Assembly: GCF_014235185.1 (NCBI RefSeq)
Contig: NZ_CP060131.1
Span: 4,161,501 to 4,225,500 of the forward strand
Length of the DNA: 64,000 bases
Direction of reading: 5' to 3'
From: Pseudonocardia petroleophila
Lineage (GTDB): Bacteria > Actinomycetota > Actinomycetes > Mycobacteriales > Pseudonocardiaceae
Position numbers and translations under genes: made by a program
Notes under the pieces: generated by a model
Databases searched by the model: none
Told to the model about the DNA's origin: nothing
The model's input: only the letters and a program-made list of their open reading frames with translations
In this document: positions 1 through 7,978 of the stretch, in pieces
How the letters are laid out: each line of letters opens with the position of its first letter
How positions within the stretch are numbered: position 1 is the first letter of the stretch

Positions 1-62
1 GCTAAGTTGACCCGAGTCAACGCAGAGTTGACCTCGGCGGCGCGCGGAGAGGGGGTTCGGCC

Positions 63-119
63 ATGGCGAAGGACAAGAAGAAGAAGGACAAGAAGGGCAA
101 GAAGAGCAAGAAGAAGTAG
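63..119 (+). CDS. 18-residue lysine-rich peptide (possible microprotein)
   Basis: This is a very short ORF of 18 codons ending in TAG. It encodes a peptide that is two-thirds lysine (12 of 18), with Ala, two Asp, Gly and Ser as the other internal residues. A purine-rich Shine-Dalgarno stretch (GGAGAGGGGG, 46-55) lies 7 nt before the ATG, which is what lifts it above chance. A 9-bp perfect hairpin follows at 136-158. I do not recognise a function. Such a peptide could bind nucleic acid or acidic surfaces, but that is a guess from charge alone. Confidence 0.45.
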   Translation: MAKDKKKKDKKGKKSKKK

Positions 120-135
120 GGCTCCTCCTGCGCCA

Positions 136-158
136 GCCCTGCCCCGAGCGGGCAGGGC
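136..158. terminator. Hairpin between convergent genes
   Basis: A perfect 9-bp stem (GCCCTGCCC / GGGCAGGGC) with a 5-nt loop CGAGC lies between the lysine-rich ORF and the convergent hydrolase. There is no T tract on either side. It is placed to end transcripts from both directions. Confidence 0.5.
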
Positions 159-168
159 CGGCCGGGGC

Positions 169-1074
169 TCAGCTCCGGCGCCGCACGAACTCGGCCGCCG
201 CCGCGTCGACGACGTCCGGGTCGGACGCGCTGAGGAAGTGCTGACCGTCCTGGACGACCCGCAGCTCCGCGTCGGGGGAGCCGGTGAACATCCGGATCTC
301 CTCCTCGGCGTTCGCCACCGAGTAGACCGAGTCCGCCGTGCCCTGCAGCCACAGCACCGGACAGCGCACGTCGCCGAGCCGGGCGTGCAGGCCGTCGCGG
401 TCGCGGAGGTTGACCGTGGCGGTGCGGAGGCGGTGCCGCCCGGCGTCCCCGGCGTAGTTCCGCCGGTGCGCCGCGTGCCAGAACGCGCGCTCGTCGGGGG
501 AGACGTCCTCGCCCAGCCCGGCGCCGAGGACCGCGTCGACGAACTCGTCGGGGACGACCCAGTCGTCGCCGACGGGCGCGGCGAGCGCGTCGAGGGACGG
601 GGTGCAGAACTCGATCCCGTCCCAGCACCCGAGGTCGCGGCTGCGCGCGCTCTCGAAGTCCATGGACGTGCCCAGCGGGATGATGCCGCGGACCACGTCG
701 GGGGCCAGCAGGGCCATCCGGGCGGCGACCCAGCCGCCCTGCGAGGTGCCCAGCACGAACGCCTCGGGGATGCCGAGCCGGTCGAGCACCTGCAGGTTCG
801 CGATCGCGCTGTCCCAGTAGGTGAAGTGCGGGTAGGTGGAGCGGGTGCGGCCGTGGCCGTAGAGCTCGATCGCGAGCAGGTTGGCCGCCGCGGTCAGCTC
901 GGGGTCGGCGAACTGCGGCCGGTAGAGGTCGACCGACGTGCTGAAGGAGTTGACGAGGACGAGCGTGGGCAGGGCCGGGTCGTAGGGGCGGGCGAACGCG
1001 TGGCCGACGGTCGAGCCGCCGAGGTGGGGCACGGTGACCGTCTGGACGTCGATGGCCTGGGCGTCGTTGCTCAT
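169..1074 (-). CDS. Alpha/beta-fold hydrolase
   Basis: This 301-residue protein has the usual size of a single-domain alpha/beta hydrolase. The nucleophile elbow is G-T-S-Q-G with Ser111, preceded by an oxyanion-type segment near residue 42 (VNSFSTS). A D-x-V-Y-S-V segment near residue 250 and GQHFLSAS near the C-terminus supply the probable acid and the catalytic His. The substrate is unknown. It is divergent from the HisD-like gene across about 105 bp that carry the LacI-type operator at 1177-1190, so it may belong to the same catabolic regulon. No signal peptide is visible, so it is probably cytoplasmic. Confidence 0.8.
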   Translation of the reverse strand: MSNDAQAIDVQTVTVPHLGGSTVGHAFARPYDPALPTLVLVNSFSTSVDLYRPQFADPELTAAANLLAIELYGHGRTRSTYPHFTYWDSAIANLQVLDRLGIPEAFVLGTSQGGWVAARMALLAPDVVRGIIPLGTSMDFESARSRDLGCWDGIEFCTPSLDALAAPVGDDWVVPDEFVDAVLGAGLGEDVSPDERAFWHAAHRRNYAGDAGRHRLRTATVNLRDRDGLHARLGDVRCPVLWLQGTADSVYSVANAEEEIRMFTGSPDAELRVVQDGQHFLSASDPDVVDAAAAEFVRRRS

Positions 1075-1150
1075 GACTCGCCTCCGGGGTGCGCGGGCTG
1101 ACGGGGTTACGGCCCGATCATCGCACCCGGGCGGTCCTGCGGTTCAGCTC

Positions 1151-1190
1151 TTGCGAGCGTGCCCCGCGACTCCTAATGTATGCGTATGCA
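1151..1190 (+). promoter_or_regulatory. Promoter and LacI-type operator of the HisD-like gene
   Basis: A -35-like hexamer TTGCGA (1151-1156) is followed after exactly 17 bp by TAATGT (1174-1179). The 14-mer TGTATGCGTATGCA (1177-1190) spans the predicted transcription start and the start codon. Its exact reverse complement occurs at 8998-9011, and related palindromes occur at 2515-2528 and 7911-7924. This geometry fits repression by steric block at the start site. Confidence 0.6.
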
Positions 1191-2511
1191 TCTGACGACT
1201 GCCGAGAAGAACGGCTTCGGCGACGGCCTGCTCGTCGTCAAGGAACCGACCGGGGTGGACCGGCCGGCCGGACGCGACGACGAGGTCACCGCGACCGTGT
1301 CGTCGATGCTGTCGCGGATCGAGCGCGACGGCATGGACGCGGTGCTGCACTACGCCCGCGAGCTCGACGGGTTCACCGGCGACAGCCTCGAGGTGTCGGC
1401 GGCCGAGCTCGCCCGCAGCGGCGACGCGCTGCCCGCCGCCCTGCGCGAGGCACTCGACACCGGGGCCGACCGCACCCGCCGGTTCGCGACGATGCAGCGC
1501 GAGCGGCTGCAGGACTTCGAGGCCGAGGTCGCGCCCGGCATCGTCTGCGGGCAGCGGTTCGTGCCGGTCGACGCCGTGGGCGCCTACCTGCCCGCCGGCC
1601 GCTTCCCGCTGCTGGCCGGGGCGTTCATGACCGTCGGCGTGGCGAAGGCGGCAGGCGTGCCGCACGTCGTGGCGGCCACGCCGCCGTCCTTCGAGGGACG
1701 CGCGCACCCGGCGGTGCTGTACTCCGCGCAGATCACCGGCGTCGACGCCGCGTTCGCCGTCGGCGGGGTGCAGGCGCTGGCCGCGATGGCGTTCGGGCTG
1801 CTCGACGGCCGTCCCGCCGACATGGTGGTCGGGGCGGGCAACGCCTACGTCGCCGAGGCCAAGCGGCAGCTGTTCGGCCGCGTCGGCATCGACGTCCTCG
1901 CCGGCCCGTCGGAGGTCGCGGTGATCGCCGACGACACCGCCGACCCCGCGCTCGTCGCGGCCGACCTGCTGGCCCAGGCCGAGCACGGCCCGACATCGCC
2001 CGCGAGCCTGGTCACCACCTCCGAGCGCGTCGCCCACGAGACGGTGCGCCAGGTCGAGAAGCAGCTGGCCGGCCTGGCCACCGCGGAGATCGCGGGTGCG
2101 GCCTGGCGCGACCACGGCTCCGTCTACCTGGTGCGCGACCGCGCGGCCGCCGCCGAGGTGATGAACCTGCTGGCCCCCGAGCACCTCGAGGTGCTCGCCG
2201 AGGACCTCGACTGGTGGCTCGGCGCGCTGCGCAACTACGGCTCGCTGTTCCTCGGCACCTGGTCGACGGTCGCCTACGCCGACAAGGGGATGTCCGGCAC
2301 GAACCACGTGCTGCCGACCGTCCGCGGCGCCCGCTTCACCGGCGGTCTCTCGGTCGCCGGGTTCCTCAAGCAGCTGACCCACCAGCGGGCCACCCGCGAG
2401 GCGACCGCCTCGCAGGCCGGCCCGACCGTCGTCGTCTCCGACGCCGAGGGCCTCGTCGGGCACCGCGACAGCGCGCAGATCCGTCTCGACGCGGTCGCCC
2501 TGCGGAACTGA
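1186..2511 (+). CDS. HisD-like zinc alcohol dehydrogenase (histidinol dehydrogenase family)
   Basis: The protein is a full-length member of the histidinol dehydrogenase family, 441 residues from the ATG at 1186 (443 from the ATG at 1180). The family acid/base pair is present in APEHLE (Glu332-His333). Zinc ligands are recognisable as the Gln and His of LLAQAEHGPT, the Asp just before SGTNHVLPT, and the His of GLVGHRDSAQ. It sits in no histidine operon but beside a sugar-type ABC importer, an aldolase and a LacI regulator. A catabolic paralogue is therefore likely, of the kind exemplified by HpsN (sulfopropanediol 3-dehydrogenase), oxidising a primary alcohol to a carboxylate with NAD. The upstream -10 element predicts transcription starting at about 1186, which would make the message leaderless. 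The alternative ATG at 1180 lies inside the operator. Confidence 0.85.
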   Translation: MHLTTAEKNGFGDGLLVVKEPTGVDRPAGRDDEVTATVSSMLSRIERDGMDAVLHYARELDGFTGDSLEVSAAELARSGDALPAALREALDTGADRTRRFATMQRERLQDFEAEVAPGIVCGQRFVPVDAVGAYLPAGRFPLLAGAFMTVGVAKAAGVPHVVAATPPSFEGRAHPAVLYSAQITGVDAAFAVGGVQALAAMAFGLLDGRPADMVVGAGNAYVAEAKRQLFGRVGIDVLAGPSEVAVIADDTADPALVAADLLAQAEHGPTSPASLVTTSERVAHETVRQVEKQLAGLATAEIAGAAWRDHGSVYLVRDRAAAAEVMNLLAPEHLEVLAEDLDWWLGALRNYGSLFLGTWSTVAYADKGMSGTNHVLPTVRGARFTGGLSVAGFLKQLTHQRATREATASQAGPTVVVSDAEGLVGHRDSAQIRLDAVALRN

Positions 2512-2514
2512 CCG

Positions 2515-2528
2515 TGCATACGTATCTT
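2515..2528 (+). promoter_or_regulatory. LacI-type operator upstream of the binding-protein gene
   Basis: TGCATACGTATCTT keeps a perfect left half-site and the CATACGTAT core of the palindrome seen at the other three units of this island, while the right arm is degenerate. It lies in the 46-bp gap between the HisD-like gene and the binding-protein gene. A -10-like TATCTT overlaps it, suggesting an internal regulated promoter. Confidence 0.5.
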
Positions 2529-2557
2529 CTCCTCCACCACCTCAGCCAGGAGCCGTG

Positions 2558-3871
2558 ATGTCCAGATCCCGTTGGCAGGTACTCGCCGTGGCGATGTCCG
2601 CCGCCGTCCTGCTGTCCGCCTGCGGTGCGGGTTCTCGCACCGCGGAGTCGAGCGCGGCGCAGGTCGCCTGCGACCTGCCCGCGCCGCCCCAGCCGGTCAC
2701 GGTGAACGTCCTCGCCTACAACTCGTCGGCGATCGACCCGTTCACCAACACCATGGTGGCCAGCTGCACCACCGACCAGATCACCGTCAACCACGAACCG
2801 ATCGACTTCGCGGGCCAGGTGCAGAAGACCACCGCCACGCTCGCGGGCGACACCGGCACCTACGACATCGTCGAGACCTACGGCTTCGTCCTGCCCACGC
2901 TGGCCGCCGAGGACAAGCTCGCGCCGCTCGACGACTTCGTCGCCCAGTTCGGCGAGCAGTACGGCCTCGACGGCCTCGACCCGGCGATGCGCGAGGCGCT
3001 GTCCTACGACGGCAAGCTCTACGGGCTGCCGATGCAGGCGCAGATGTACGTCATGGCCTACCGCAAGGACGTCTTCGACGCACTCGGGCTGCAGCCCCCG
3101 ACGACCTTCGCCGAGATGCGTGACGCCGCCACCGCGATCCAGCAGGCGGGGGAGATCCCGTACCCCATCGCGCTGCCGCTGCTCGCGAGCGCCGACATCT
3201 CCACGGCCTACGACGCCGCGCTCGGCTCGCTCGGCGTCGACTACGTGGACGCCGAGACCCGCACGCCGAACTTCGACGCACCGGAGGCGGTCACCGCGTT
3301 CGAGGAGCTCCGCTCGCTGGTGCCGTTCATGGACCCGCAGGTCACCACGTTCGACCAGCCGCGCGTCCAGCAGCAGATGTACAACGGCTCCGCCGCGATG
3401 GCGATCATGTTCTCCGGGCGGATGAACGACCTGTCGCAGCCGACGAACAGCCGGTTCGCCGACCAGTTCGCGTTCGCGCCGCCGCCCTCGGTCGGCGGGG
3501 GAGACGTCCTGTACAACTCCCTGTCCGTCGACGGCTGGTCGATCCCGGCCAACGCCGCCGCCGACCCCGCGCTGCTGTTCCAGATGATCGCCACCGCGGT
3601 GGGCGAGGACGCGTCCCGCGCGTCGGTGCCCGCGGCGTTCCCGGCCCGCGAGGGCATCGTGACCGCGGACAGCAGCCCGTACGCCGCCGCGGCGCTCGAG
3701 TCGATCGGCCAGGCCCCGCCGGCCGAGCCGTACCCGTGGACCTCGCGGATCGCCAACGACACCCGCACCGTGGTGGCCGACGTCATCCTGGGCAACACCC
3801 CGATCCCGGACGGCCTGGCGCAGATGCAGCAGATCGCCACCGAGATCGTCGGCGAGTACCCCCCGCAGTAG
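2558..3871 (+). CDS. ABC importer extracellular binding lipoprotein (carbohydrate family)
   Basis: This 437-residue protein is of the size of family-1 extracellular solute-binding proteins for sugars and related polyols. It begins with a lipoprotein signal: basic start, hydrophobic core, and lipobox LLSAC with the modified Cys at about residue 22. The mature part has the usual bilobal features, including KLYGLPMQ and the aromatic-rich AYRKDVFDALGL segment. It would sit outside the membrane, attached by lipid, and hand ligand to the two permeases downstream. A strong GC hairpin follows the stop codon, which may let more binding protein than permease be made. The ATG at 2558 is preferred over the in-frame GTG at 2555. 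The ligand is not predictable from sequence. Confidence 0.85.
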   Translation: MSRSRWQVLAVAMSAAVLLSACGAGSRTAESSAAQVACDLPAPPQPVTVNVLAYNSSAIDPFTNTMVASCTTDQITVNHEPIDFAGQVQKTTATLAGDTGTYDIVETYGFVLPTLAAEDKLAPLDDFVAQFGEQYGLDGLDPAMREALSYDGKLYGLPMQAQMYVMAYRKDVFDALGLQPPTTFAEMRDAATAIQQAGEIPYPIALPLLASADISTAYDAALGSLGVDYVDAETRTPNFDAPEAVTAFEELRSLVPFMDPQVTTFDQPRVQQQMYNGSAAMAIMFSGRMNDLSQPTNSRFADQFAFAPPPSVGGGDVLYNSLSVDGWSIPANAAADPALLFQMIATAVGEDASRASVPAAFPAREGIVTADSSPYAAAALESIGQAPPAEPYPWTSRIANDTRTVVADVILGNTPIPDGLAQMQQIATEIVGEYPPQ

Positions 3872-3879
3872 CAGCCCGC

Positions 3880-3908
3880 GCGGCCGCCCGGGGTCCCCGG
3901 GCGGCCGC
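3880..3908 (+). terminator. Intercistronic hairpin after the binding-protein gene
   Basis: A perfect 14-bp inverted repeat (GCGGCCGCCCGGGG / CCCCGGGCGGCCGC, one central base) lies 8 bp after the stop of the binding-protein gene and before the first permease. There is no T tract. Such hairpins often act as partial terminators or 3'-end stabilisers that raise binding-protein levels over permease levels. Confidence 0.55.
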
Positions 3909-3932
3909 CCCGAACGGTCAGCGAGGTGAGCA

Positions 3933-4802
3933 GTGCGACGGCGAGAGTTCCTGGCGTTCGTGGCCCCCAGCGTGCTGGTGATGGGCGGGCTGCTCCTGCT
4001 GCCCCTCTACCGCACGGTCGAGTGGAGCTTCGAGCGCGTCAACTACGGCGAGGACGGCGAGTTCGTCGGGCTCTCCAACTACGGTGACGCGCTCACCGAC
4101 GCGCGGCTGGGCCAGGCGGTGCTGTTCACCGTCGGGCTGACCGTGGCCGTCGTGGCGGCGCTGCTCGTCGGCGGCTACCTGCTCGCCGTGATGGTCAACC
4201 GGCTCGGCCGGGCCAAGCCCTGGGTGCTCGGCATCCTGCTCATCTCCTACGTCGTGCCGCACGTCGTGGGCGCGACGATGTTCTCCTGGTTGTTCGACGC
4301 GAACTTCGGCGGCGTGGTCAACCAGCTGGTGACGATCGTGACCGGCCAGGAGGTCCTGTGGTTCACCGACCCCTGGCCGAACCGGGTGATGGTCTGGCTC
4401 AACACCATCTGGTTCATGCTGCCGTTCTCCATGCTCGTGATCATCGCCGGGCTGCAGGGCGTGTCCACGGAGATCATCGAAGCGGCGAAGATCGACGGTG
4501 CGGGGCCGTGGCGCACGCACTGGAACGTGATCATCCCGAACATCCGCGGCGTCCTCGGGTTCGTGGCGATCATCTCGATCATGGACATCCTGCGGACCTT
4601 CGACCAGCTCATCCCGCTCTCGCCGCAGGCGGTGCAGATCGGCAACGAGTCGATCATGCTCTACATCTACAACATCGCCTTCCAGGACGGCGGGCAGCAG
4701 CTCGGGCTCGGCAGCGCGGTCAACGTCCTGCTGATCCTGCTGATCGGCCTCATGCTCTTCCCCTTCATCCGCAACGTCGCCAGGGAGGCCCGGCAGGCAT
4801 GA
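3933..4802 (+). CDS. ABC sugar-type permease, first subunit (MalF/UgpA class)
   Basis: This 289-residue integral membrane protein starts at GTG 3933. It has about six hydrophobic segments and the cytoplasmic EAA loop typical of carbohydrate importers (IIEAAKIDGAGPWRTHWNVI, around residues 180-200). It pairs with the following permease, whose ATG overlaps its stop codon by 4 bp (ATGA), so the two are translationally coupled. Together with the lipoprotein upstream it forms the membrane channel of an importer. No ATP-binding subunit is encoded in this operon, so a shared MsmK/MalK-type ATPase from elsewhere in the genome would be needed. Confidence 0.88.
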   Translation: MRRREFLAFVAPSVLVMGGLLLLPLYRTVEWSFERVNYGEDGEFVGLSNYGDALTDARLGQAVLFTVGLTVAVVAALLVGGYLLAVMVNRLGRAKPWVLGILLISYVVPHVVGATMFSWLFDANFGGVVNQLVTIVTGQEVLWFTDPWPNRVMVWLNTIWFMLPFSMLVIIAGLQGVSTEIIEAAKIDGAGPWRTHWNVIIPNIRGVLGFVAIISIMDILRTFDQLIPLSPQAVQIGNESIMLYIYNIAFQDGGQQLGLGSAVNVLLILLIGLMLFPFIRNVAREARQA

Positions 4803-5683
4803 GCATCCTCGAGAAGTCCGAGAGCGCCACCCGCCCGCAGTCCGAGCCGTCCCGCCGCCCGCGCCGGTACGGGGGCACCTCGCTGCTGGTCGGCGGGCTG
4901 CTGGTGCTGATCTGCCTGGCGATGCTCAGCCCGGTCCTGTGGACCGCGGCGACGGTGACCAAGCCGACCGACGTGGCGTTCCTGAACCCGCCGCAGTTCT
5001 TCTACGAGCCGTCGCTGACCTCGTTCGTCGACCTCTGGCAGACCACGCAGTTCTACAAGTACCTGATCAACACCCTCGTCGTGGCGGTGCTGAGCACCAT
5101 CGCGGCTCTGGTGATCGGCATCCCGGCGGCGTACGCGCTGTCGCGGTTCCCCGGCTGGATGAGTGCGGCGCTGCTCATCGCCGCGCTGGTGTTCCGGGCG
5201 CTGCCCCGGTTCTCCGTCGTGCTGCCGATGTACGACATCTCGCGGGCGCTGGGCGTCTACGACACGACGTTCGCCGTGGCCGCGGCGCTGGTGGCGATCA
5301 ACCAGCCGTTCAGCATCTGGCTGCTGCGCAACTTCTTCGCCGAGATCCCCAAGGAGCTCGACGAGGCCGCCATGATCGACGGCTGCACCCGGTTCCAGAC
5401 GCTGCGCCGCGTCATGGTGCCGCTGATGGGCCCCGGCATCCTCACCGCGGGGATCTTCATCTTCCTGTTCGCGTTCCAGGAGTACCTGACGGCCAACATC
5501 CTCACCGACGTCTCGGCCCGCACGGTCCCGGTGTTCATCGCGACCCAGCTCGGCCAGACGCTGCCGATGCTGCAGCAGGCCGGTGCCGCCGCGATGCTGC
5601 TGACGCTGCCGGTCGTCGCGTTCGCCTTCATCGCCCAGCGCTACCTGGTGGCCGGGCTGAACGCGGGGTCGGTCAAGGGGTGA
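4799..5683 (+). CDS. ABC sugar-type permease, second subunit (MalG/UgpE class)
   Basis: This 294-residue protein has six predicted membrane segments and a conserved EAA loop (IPKELDEAAMIDGCTRFQTL), the docking site for the ATPase. It begins inside the stop codon of the first permease, and the next gene begins inside its own stop codon (GTGA), so the cluster is tightly coupled. Its role is inward transport of the ligand delivered by the upstream binding lipoprotein. The nearby aldolase and dehydrogenases suggest the ligand is a hydroxylated acid, polyol or related small molecule, but this is inferred from context only. Confidence 0.88.
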   Translation: MSILEKSESATRPQSEPSRRPRRYGGTSLLVGGLLVLICLAMLSPVLWTAATVTKPTDVAFLNPPQFFYEPSLTSFVDLWQTTQFYKYLINTLVVAVLSTIAALVIGIPAAYALSRFPGWMSAALLIAALVFRALPRFSVVLPMYDISRALGVYDTTFAVAAALVAINQPFSIWLLRNFFAEIPKELDEAAMIDGCTRFQTLRRVMVPLMGPGILTAGIFIFLFAFQEYLTANILTDVSARTVPVFIATQLGQTLPMLQQAGAAAMLLTLPVVAFAFIAQRYLVAGLNAGSVKG

Positions 5684-6396
5684 GCGAGCCGCTCGTGCTC
5701 CTCGGGGGGATGGGCTGCTCGCCGGGCCTCTGGGACGGCGTGCGCGCCCGGCTCGGCGACCGGGCCGTCCTCGACGGGGTGCCGGACCGCCCCACGCTCG
5801 ACGGGTGCGTCGACGCGCTGCTCGCGACGCTGCCGCCGCGGTTCGCCCTCGCCGGGCTGAGCCTCGGCGGCATCGTCGCGATGGCGCTCGTGCGGCGCGC
5901 GCCGCACCGGGTCTCCCGGCTCGCGCTGCTGTCCACCAACGCCCGGGCCCCGGTGCCGGAGCAGTACGCGGCGTGGACCGCGCAGCGCGCCGCGATCGCC
6001 GCCGGCGCCACGGCGCGGGAGCTGCAGGCCGACCTGCTGCCGGTGCTCCTGCACGATCCCTCGCACGCCGAGCGGGCTCTCGCGATGGCCGACGAGGTGG
6101 GGGAGCGGGTGCTCGACCACCAGCTCGCCGCCCAGGCCACGCGGGTCGACGAGCGCCCGGGACTGGCCCGCGTGCGGGTGCCGACGCTGGTGCTCGCCGC
6201 CCGCGAGGACCGGCTCTGCCCGCTCGGGCGGCACGAGGAGATCGCCGCGCTGGTCCCCGGCGCGGACCTGCGGGTGCTCGACGGCGTCGGGCACCTGTCC
6301 CCGCTGGAGGCGCCCGGCCGGGTGGCCGCGGCGCTCGTGGACTGGGCGTCGGGGGAGCGGCTCGTCAGGCCCGCAGCCCCCGGAACGCCTCCATGA
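5680..6396 (+). CDS. Alpha/beta hydrolase, small esterase/lactonase type
   Basis: This is a short alpha/beta hydrolase of 238 residues. It has the nucleophile motif G-L-S-L-G (Ser61), a likely acid in the LAAREDRLCP segment, and a C-terminal histidine in VLDGVGHLSPLEAP. That layout resembles 3-oxoadipate enol-lactonase and related MhpC-like hydrolases. Its GTG start overlaps the stop of the second permease, so it is co-translated with the importer and probably opens an ester or lactone of the imported compound. Its 3' end overlaps the convergent aldolase gene by 32 bp. Confidence 0.8.
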   Translation: MSEPLVLLGGMGCSPGLWDGVRARLGDRAVLDGVPDRPTLDGCVDALLATLPPRFALAGLSLGGIVAMALVRRAPHRVSRLALLSTNARAPVPEQYAAWTAQRAAIAAGATARELQADLLPVLLHDPSHAERALAMADEVGERVLDHQLAAQATRVDERPGLARVRVPTLVLAAREDRLCPLGRHEEIAALVPGADLRVLDGVGHLSPLEAPGRVAAALVDWASGERLVRPAAPGTPP

Positions 6397-7105
6397 GCAC
6401 GTGGGCGAGGTTGTGCACCACCACCTGCGCGCCGGCGCCGAACGCCGCGGCGGTGTCGCCGGTGGCGAGGTCGCACCGGATCGCCGACGCCGCGGCCGGG
6501 TCGGCGCGCACCGCGGCCAGCAGCTCGGCCACGGTGGGGTCGTCGGCGGAGCGGACGGCGCCGAGGTCGGCGGTCCCGACGAGGTAGCCGTCGATCCCGT
6601 CGACGGCGAGGACGGCGCCGGCGTCGCGGATCGCCGCGGGGGACTCCAGCATCGCGATGACCAGCGTGCGCTCCTCGGCGGTGGCGCGGTGCTCCGCCGC
6701 GGTGACGGTGCCGAAGCGGCCCGCGCGCGGGTAGGTGGCGAACCCGCGGACGCCGCGCGGCGGGTAGCGCAGCGCGCGCACCAGCGCCTCGGCGTCGGCG
6801 ACGGAGTCGACGTGCGGCGCGACGATCCCCTGCGCGCCCTGGTCGAGCGCGCGCTGCGCCAGGACGTGCTCGCCCTCGCCGGGCCGCACCAGCACGGGCA
6901 TCCCGTGGGCATCGGCCAGCGCGAGGTGGTGGCGCAGGGCGAGGACGTCGGCGGGCCCGTGCTCGCAGTCGATCAGCACGAAGTCCAGCCCCGCCACGGC
7001 CAGCATCTCGACGACGTCCTCGCACGGCATCCGCACCAGTGCGCCGGACACCCGCTCGCCCGCCAGCAGCCGGACCCGCAGGGACGACCTCGCGAGCCCG
7101 CTCAC
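6365..7105 (-). CDS. HpcH/HpaI family aldolase
   Basis: This 246-residue protein belongs to the HpcH/HpaI aldolase family (class II, metal dependent, cleaving 4-hydroxy-2-oxo acids to pyruvate plus an aldehyde). Visible family features are FVLIDCEHGP near the N-terminus, APHVDSVADA, the RGFATYPRAGRFG loop and MLESPAAI, which carries a metal-binding Glu. The GTG start at 7105 overlaps the stop of the upstream SDR by 4 bp, so the two form one operon. It likely performs the carbon-carbon cleavage of the pathway. It is less similar in its loops to characterised HpaI, so the substrate is open. Confidence 0.85.
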   Translation of the reverse strand: MSGLARSSLRVRLLAGERVSGALVRMPCEDVVEMLAVAGLDFVLIDCEHGPADVLALRHHLALADAHGMPVLVRPGEGEHVLAQRALDQGAQGIVAPHVDSVADAEALVRALRYPPRGVRGFATYPRAGRFGTVTAAEHRATAEERTLVIAMLESPAAIRDAGAVLAVDGIDGYLVGTADLGAVRSADDPTVAELLAAVRADPAAASAIRCDLATGDTAAAFGAGAQVVVHNLAHVLMEAFRGLRA

Positions 7106-7857
7106 GCGACCATCCCGCCGGACAGGTCGAGGTCGGCGCCGGTGAGCCCGGGCATCCCCAGCACCGCGACGACCGCCCGGCCGACCTCGTCGGCGGTGAC
7201 CATCCGGCCCAGCGCCGCCCGCCCGACGAACGCCGCGCGGGCGACGTCGGTGGTGGTGCCGGTGCGCTCGGCCTCCAGCCGGAAGTTGCGGTCCATCCGC
7301 TCGCCCTCGACGGGCCCTGGCGACACCGCGTTCACGCGCACCCCGGCCTCCCCGACCTCGAAGGCCAGCGTGGACGTCAGCCCGAGCACCGCCATCTTCG
7401 ACGCGCAGTACGGCGTGCGGCGGGTCAGCGGCCGCTTGCCCGACACCGACGCGATGTTGACGACGTCGCCCGCGCCGCGCGCGACCATGGCCGGGAGGAA
7501 CGCGCGGCACACGAGGTACACGCCGCGGACGTTGACCGCGAACACCTCGTCCCACTCGTGCGGCGCGATCTCGGTGAGCGGCGCGACCGGCCCGGCGACG
7601 CCGGCGTTGTTGACCAGCACCGAGACCTCCTCGTCGGCCAGCCGGGCGGCCAGCGCGTCGACCGCGTCCGGGTCGGCGACGTCGCAGACCTCGGCGCGGG
7701 CGGCGGCGCCCAGGCGCTCCGCGGTGGCCGCCAGCGGCGCGGCCCGGCGGCCGACCAGCACGACGCGCGCGCCGTCGGCCACCAGGTGCGCGGCGATCGC
7801 CGCGCCGAGCCCGTTGCCGCCGCCGGTGACCAGCGCGGTGCGCCCGGCGGCGCTCAC
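7102..7857 (-). CDS. Short-chain dehydrogenase/reductase, classical type
   Basis: A 251-residue classical SDR with an intact cofactor motif (TGGGNGLG near the N-terminus), NNAG, catalytic Ser in NIASVSGKRP and the active-site YCASK. An Arg pair just after strand 2 (GRR) suggests NADP(H). It starts at GTG 7857 and is followed by the aldolase in the same operon. Upstream lie a LacI-type operator (7911-7924) and the divergent LacI regulator. It probably oxidises a secondary alcohol of the imported compound or reduces the aldehyde released by the aldolase. Confidence 0.87.
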   Translation of the reverse strand: MSAAGRTALVTGGGNGLGAAIAAHLVADGARVVLVGRRAAPLAATAERLGAAARAEVCDVADPDAVDALAARLADEEVSVLVNNAGVAGPVAPLTEIAPHEWDEVFAVNVRGVYLVCRAFLPAMVARGAGDVVNIASVSGKRPLTRRTPYCASKMAVLGLTSTLAFEVGEAGVRVNAVSPGPVEGERMDRNFRLEAERTGTTTDVARAAFVGRAALGRMVTADEVGRAVVAVLGMPGLTGADLDLSGGMVA

Positions 7858-7910
7858 GCGCGCCGCCGGACCGTCGGACGTCGCTCCACTGTGTCCTCCC
7901 GATGCCGGTT

Positions 7911-7924
7911 AACATACGTATGCT
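7911..7924. promoter_or_regulatory. LacI-type operator in the SDR/LacI divergent region
   Basis: AACATACGTATGCT contains the 10-bp perfect palindrome CATACGTATG (7913-7922) shared with the other operators of the island. It lies 54 bp upstream of the SDR start and 55 bp upstream of the LacI start. A single bound dimer could therefore control the SDR-aldolase operon and autoregulate the repressor. Confidence 0.6.
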
Positions 7925-7978
7925 GGTCAGTGAAGCCGGGCCGTGCGGCTACTGTCAAGGCGGACATCGGAGGGGCGG

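Noticed and set aside
1186..2511. Biosynthetic hisD of histidine synthesis
   Set aside because: No other his genes are nearby, and the gene shares operators with a catabolic importer, so a catabolic paralogue is more likely.
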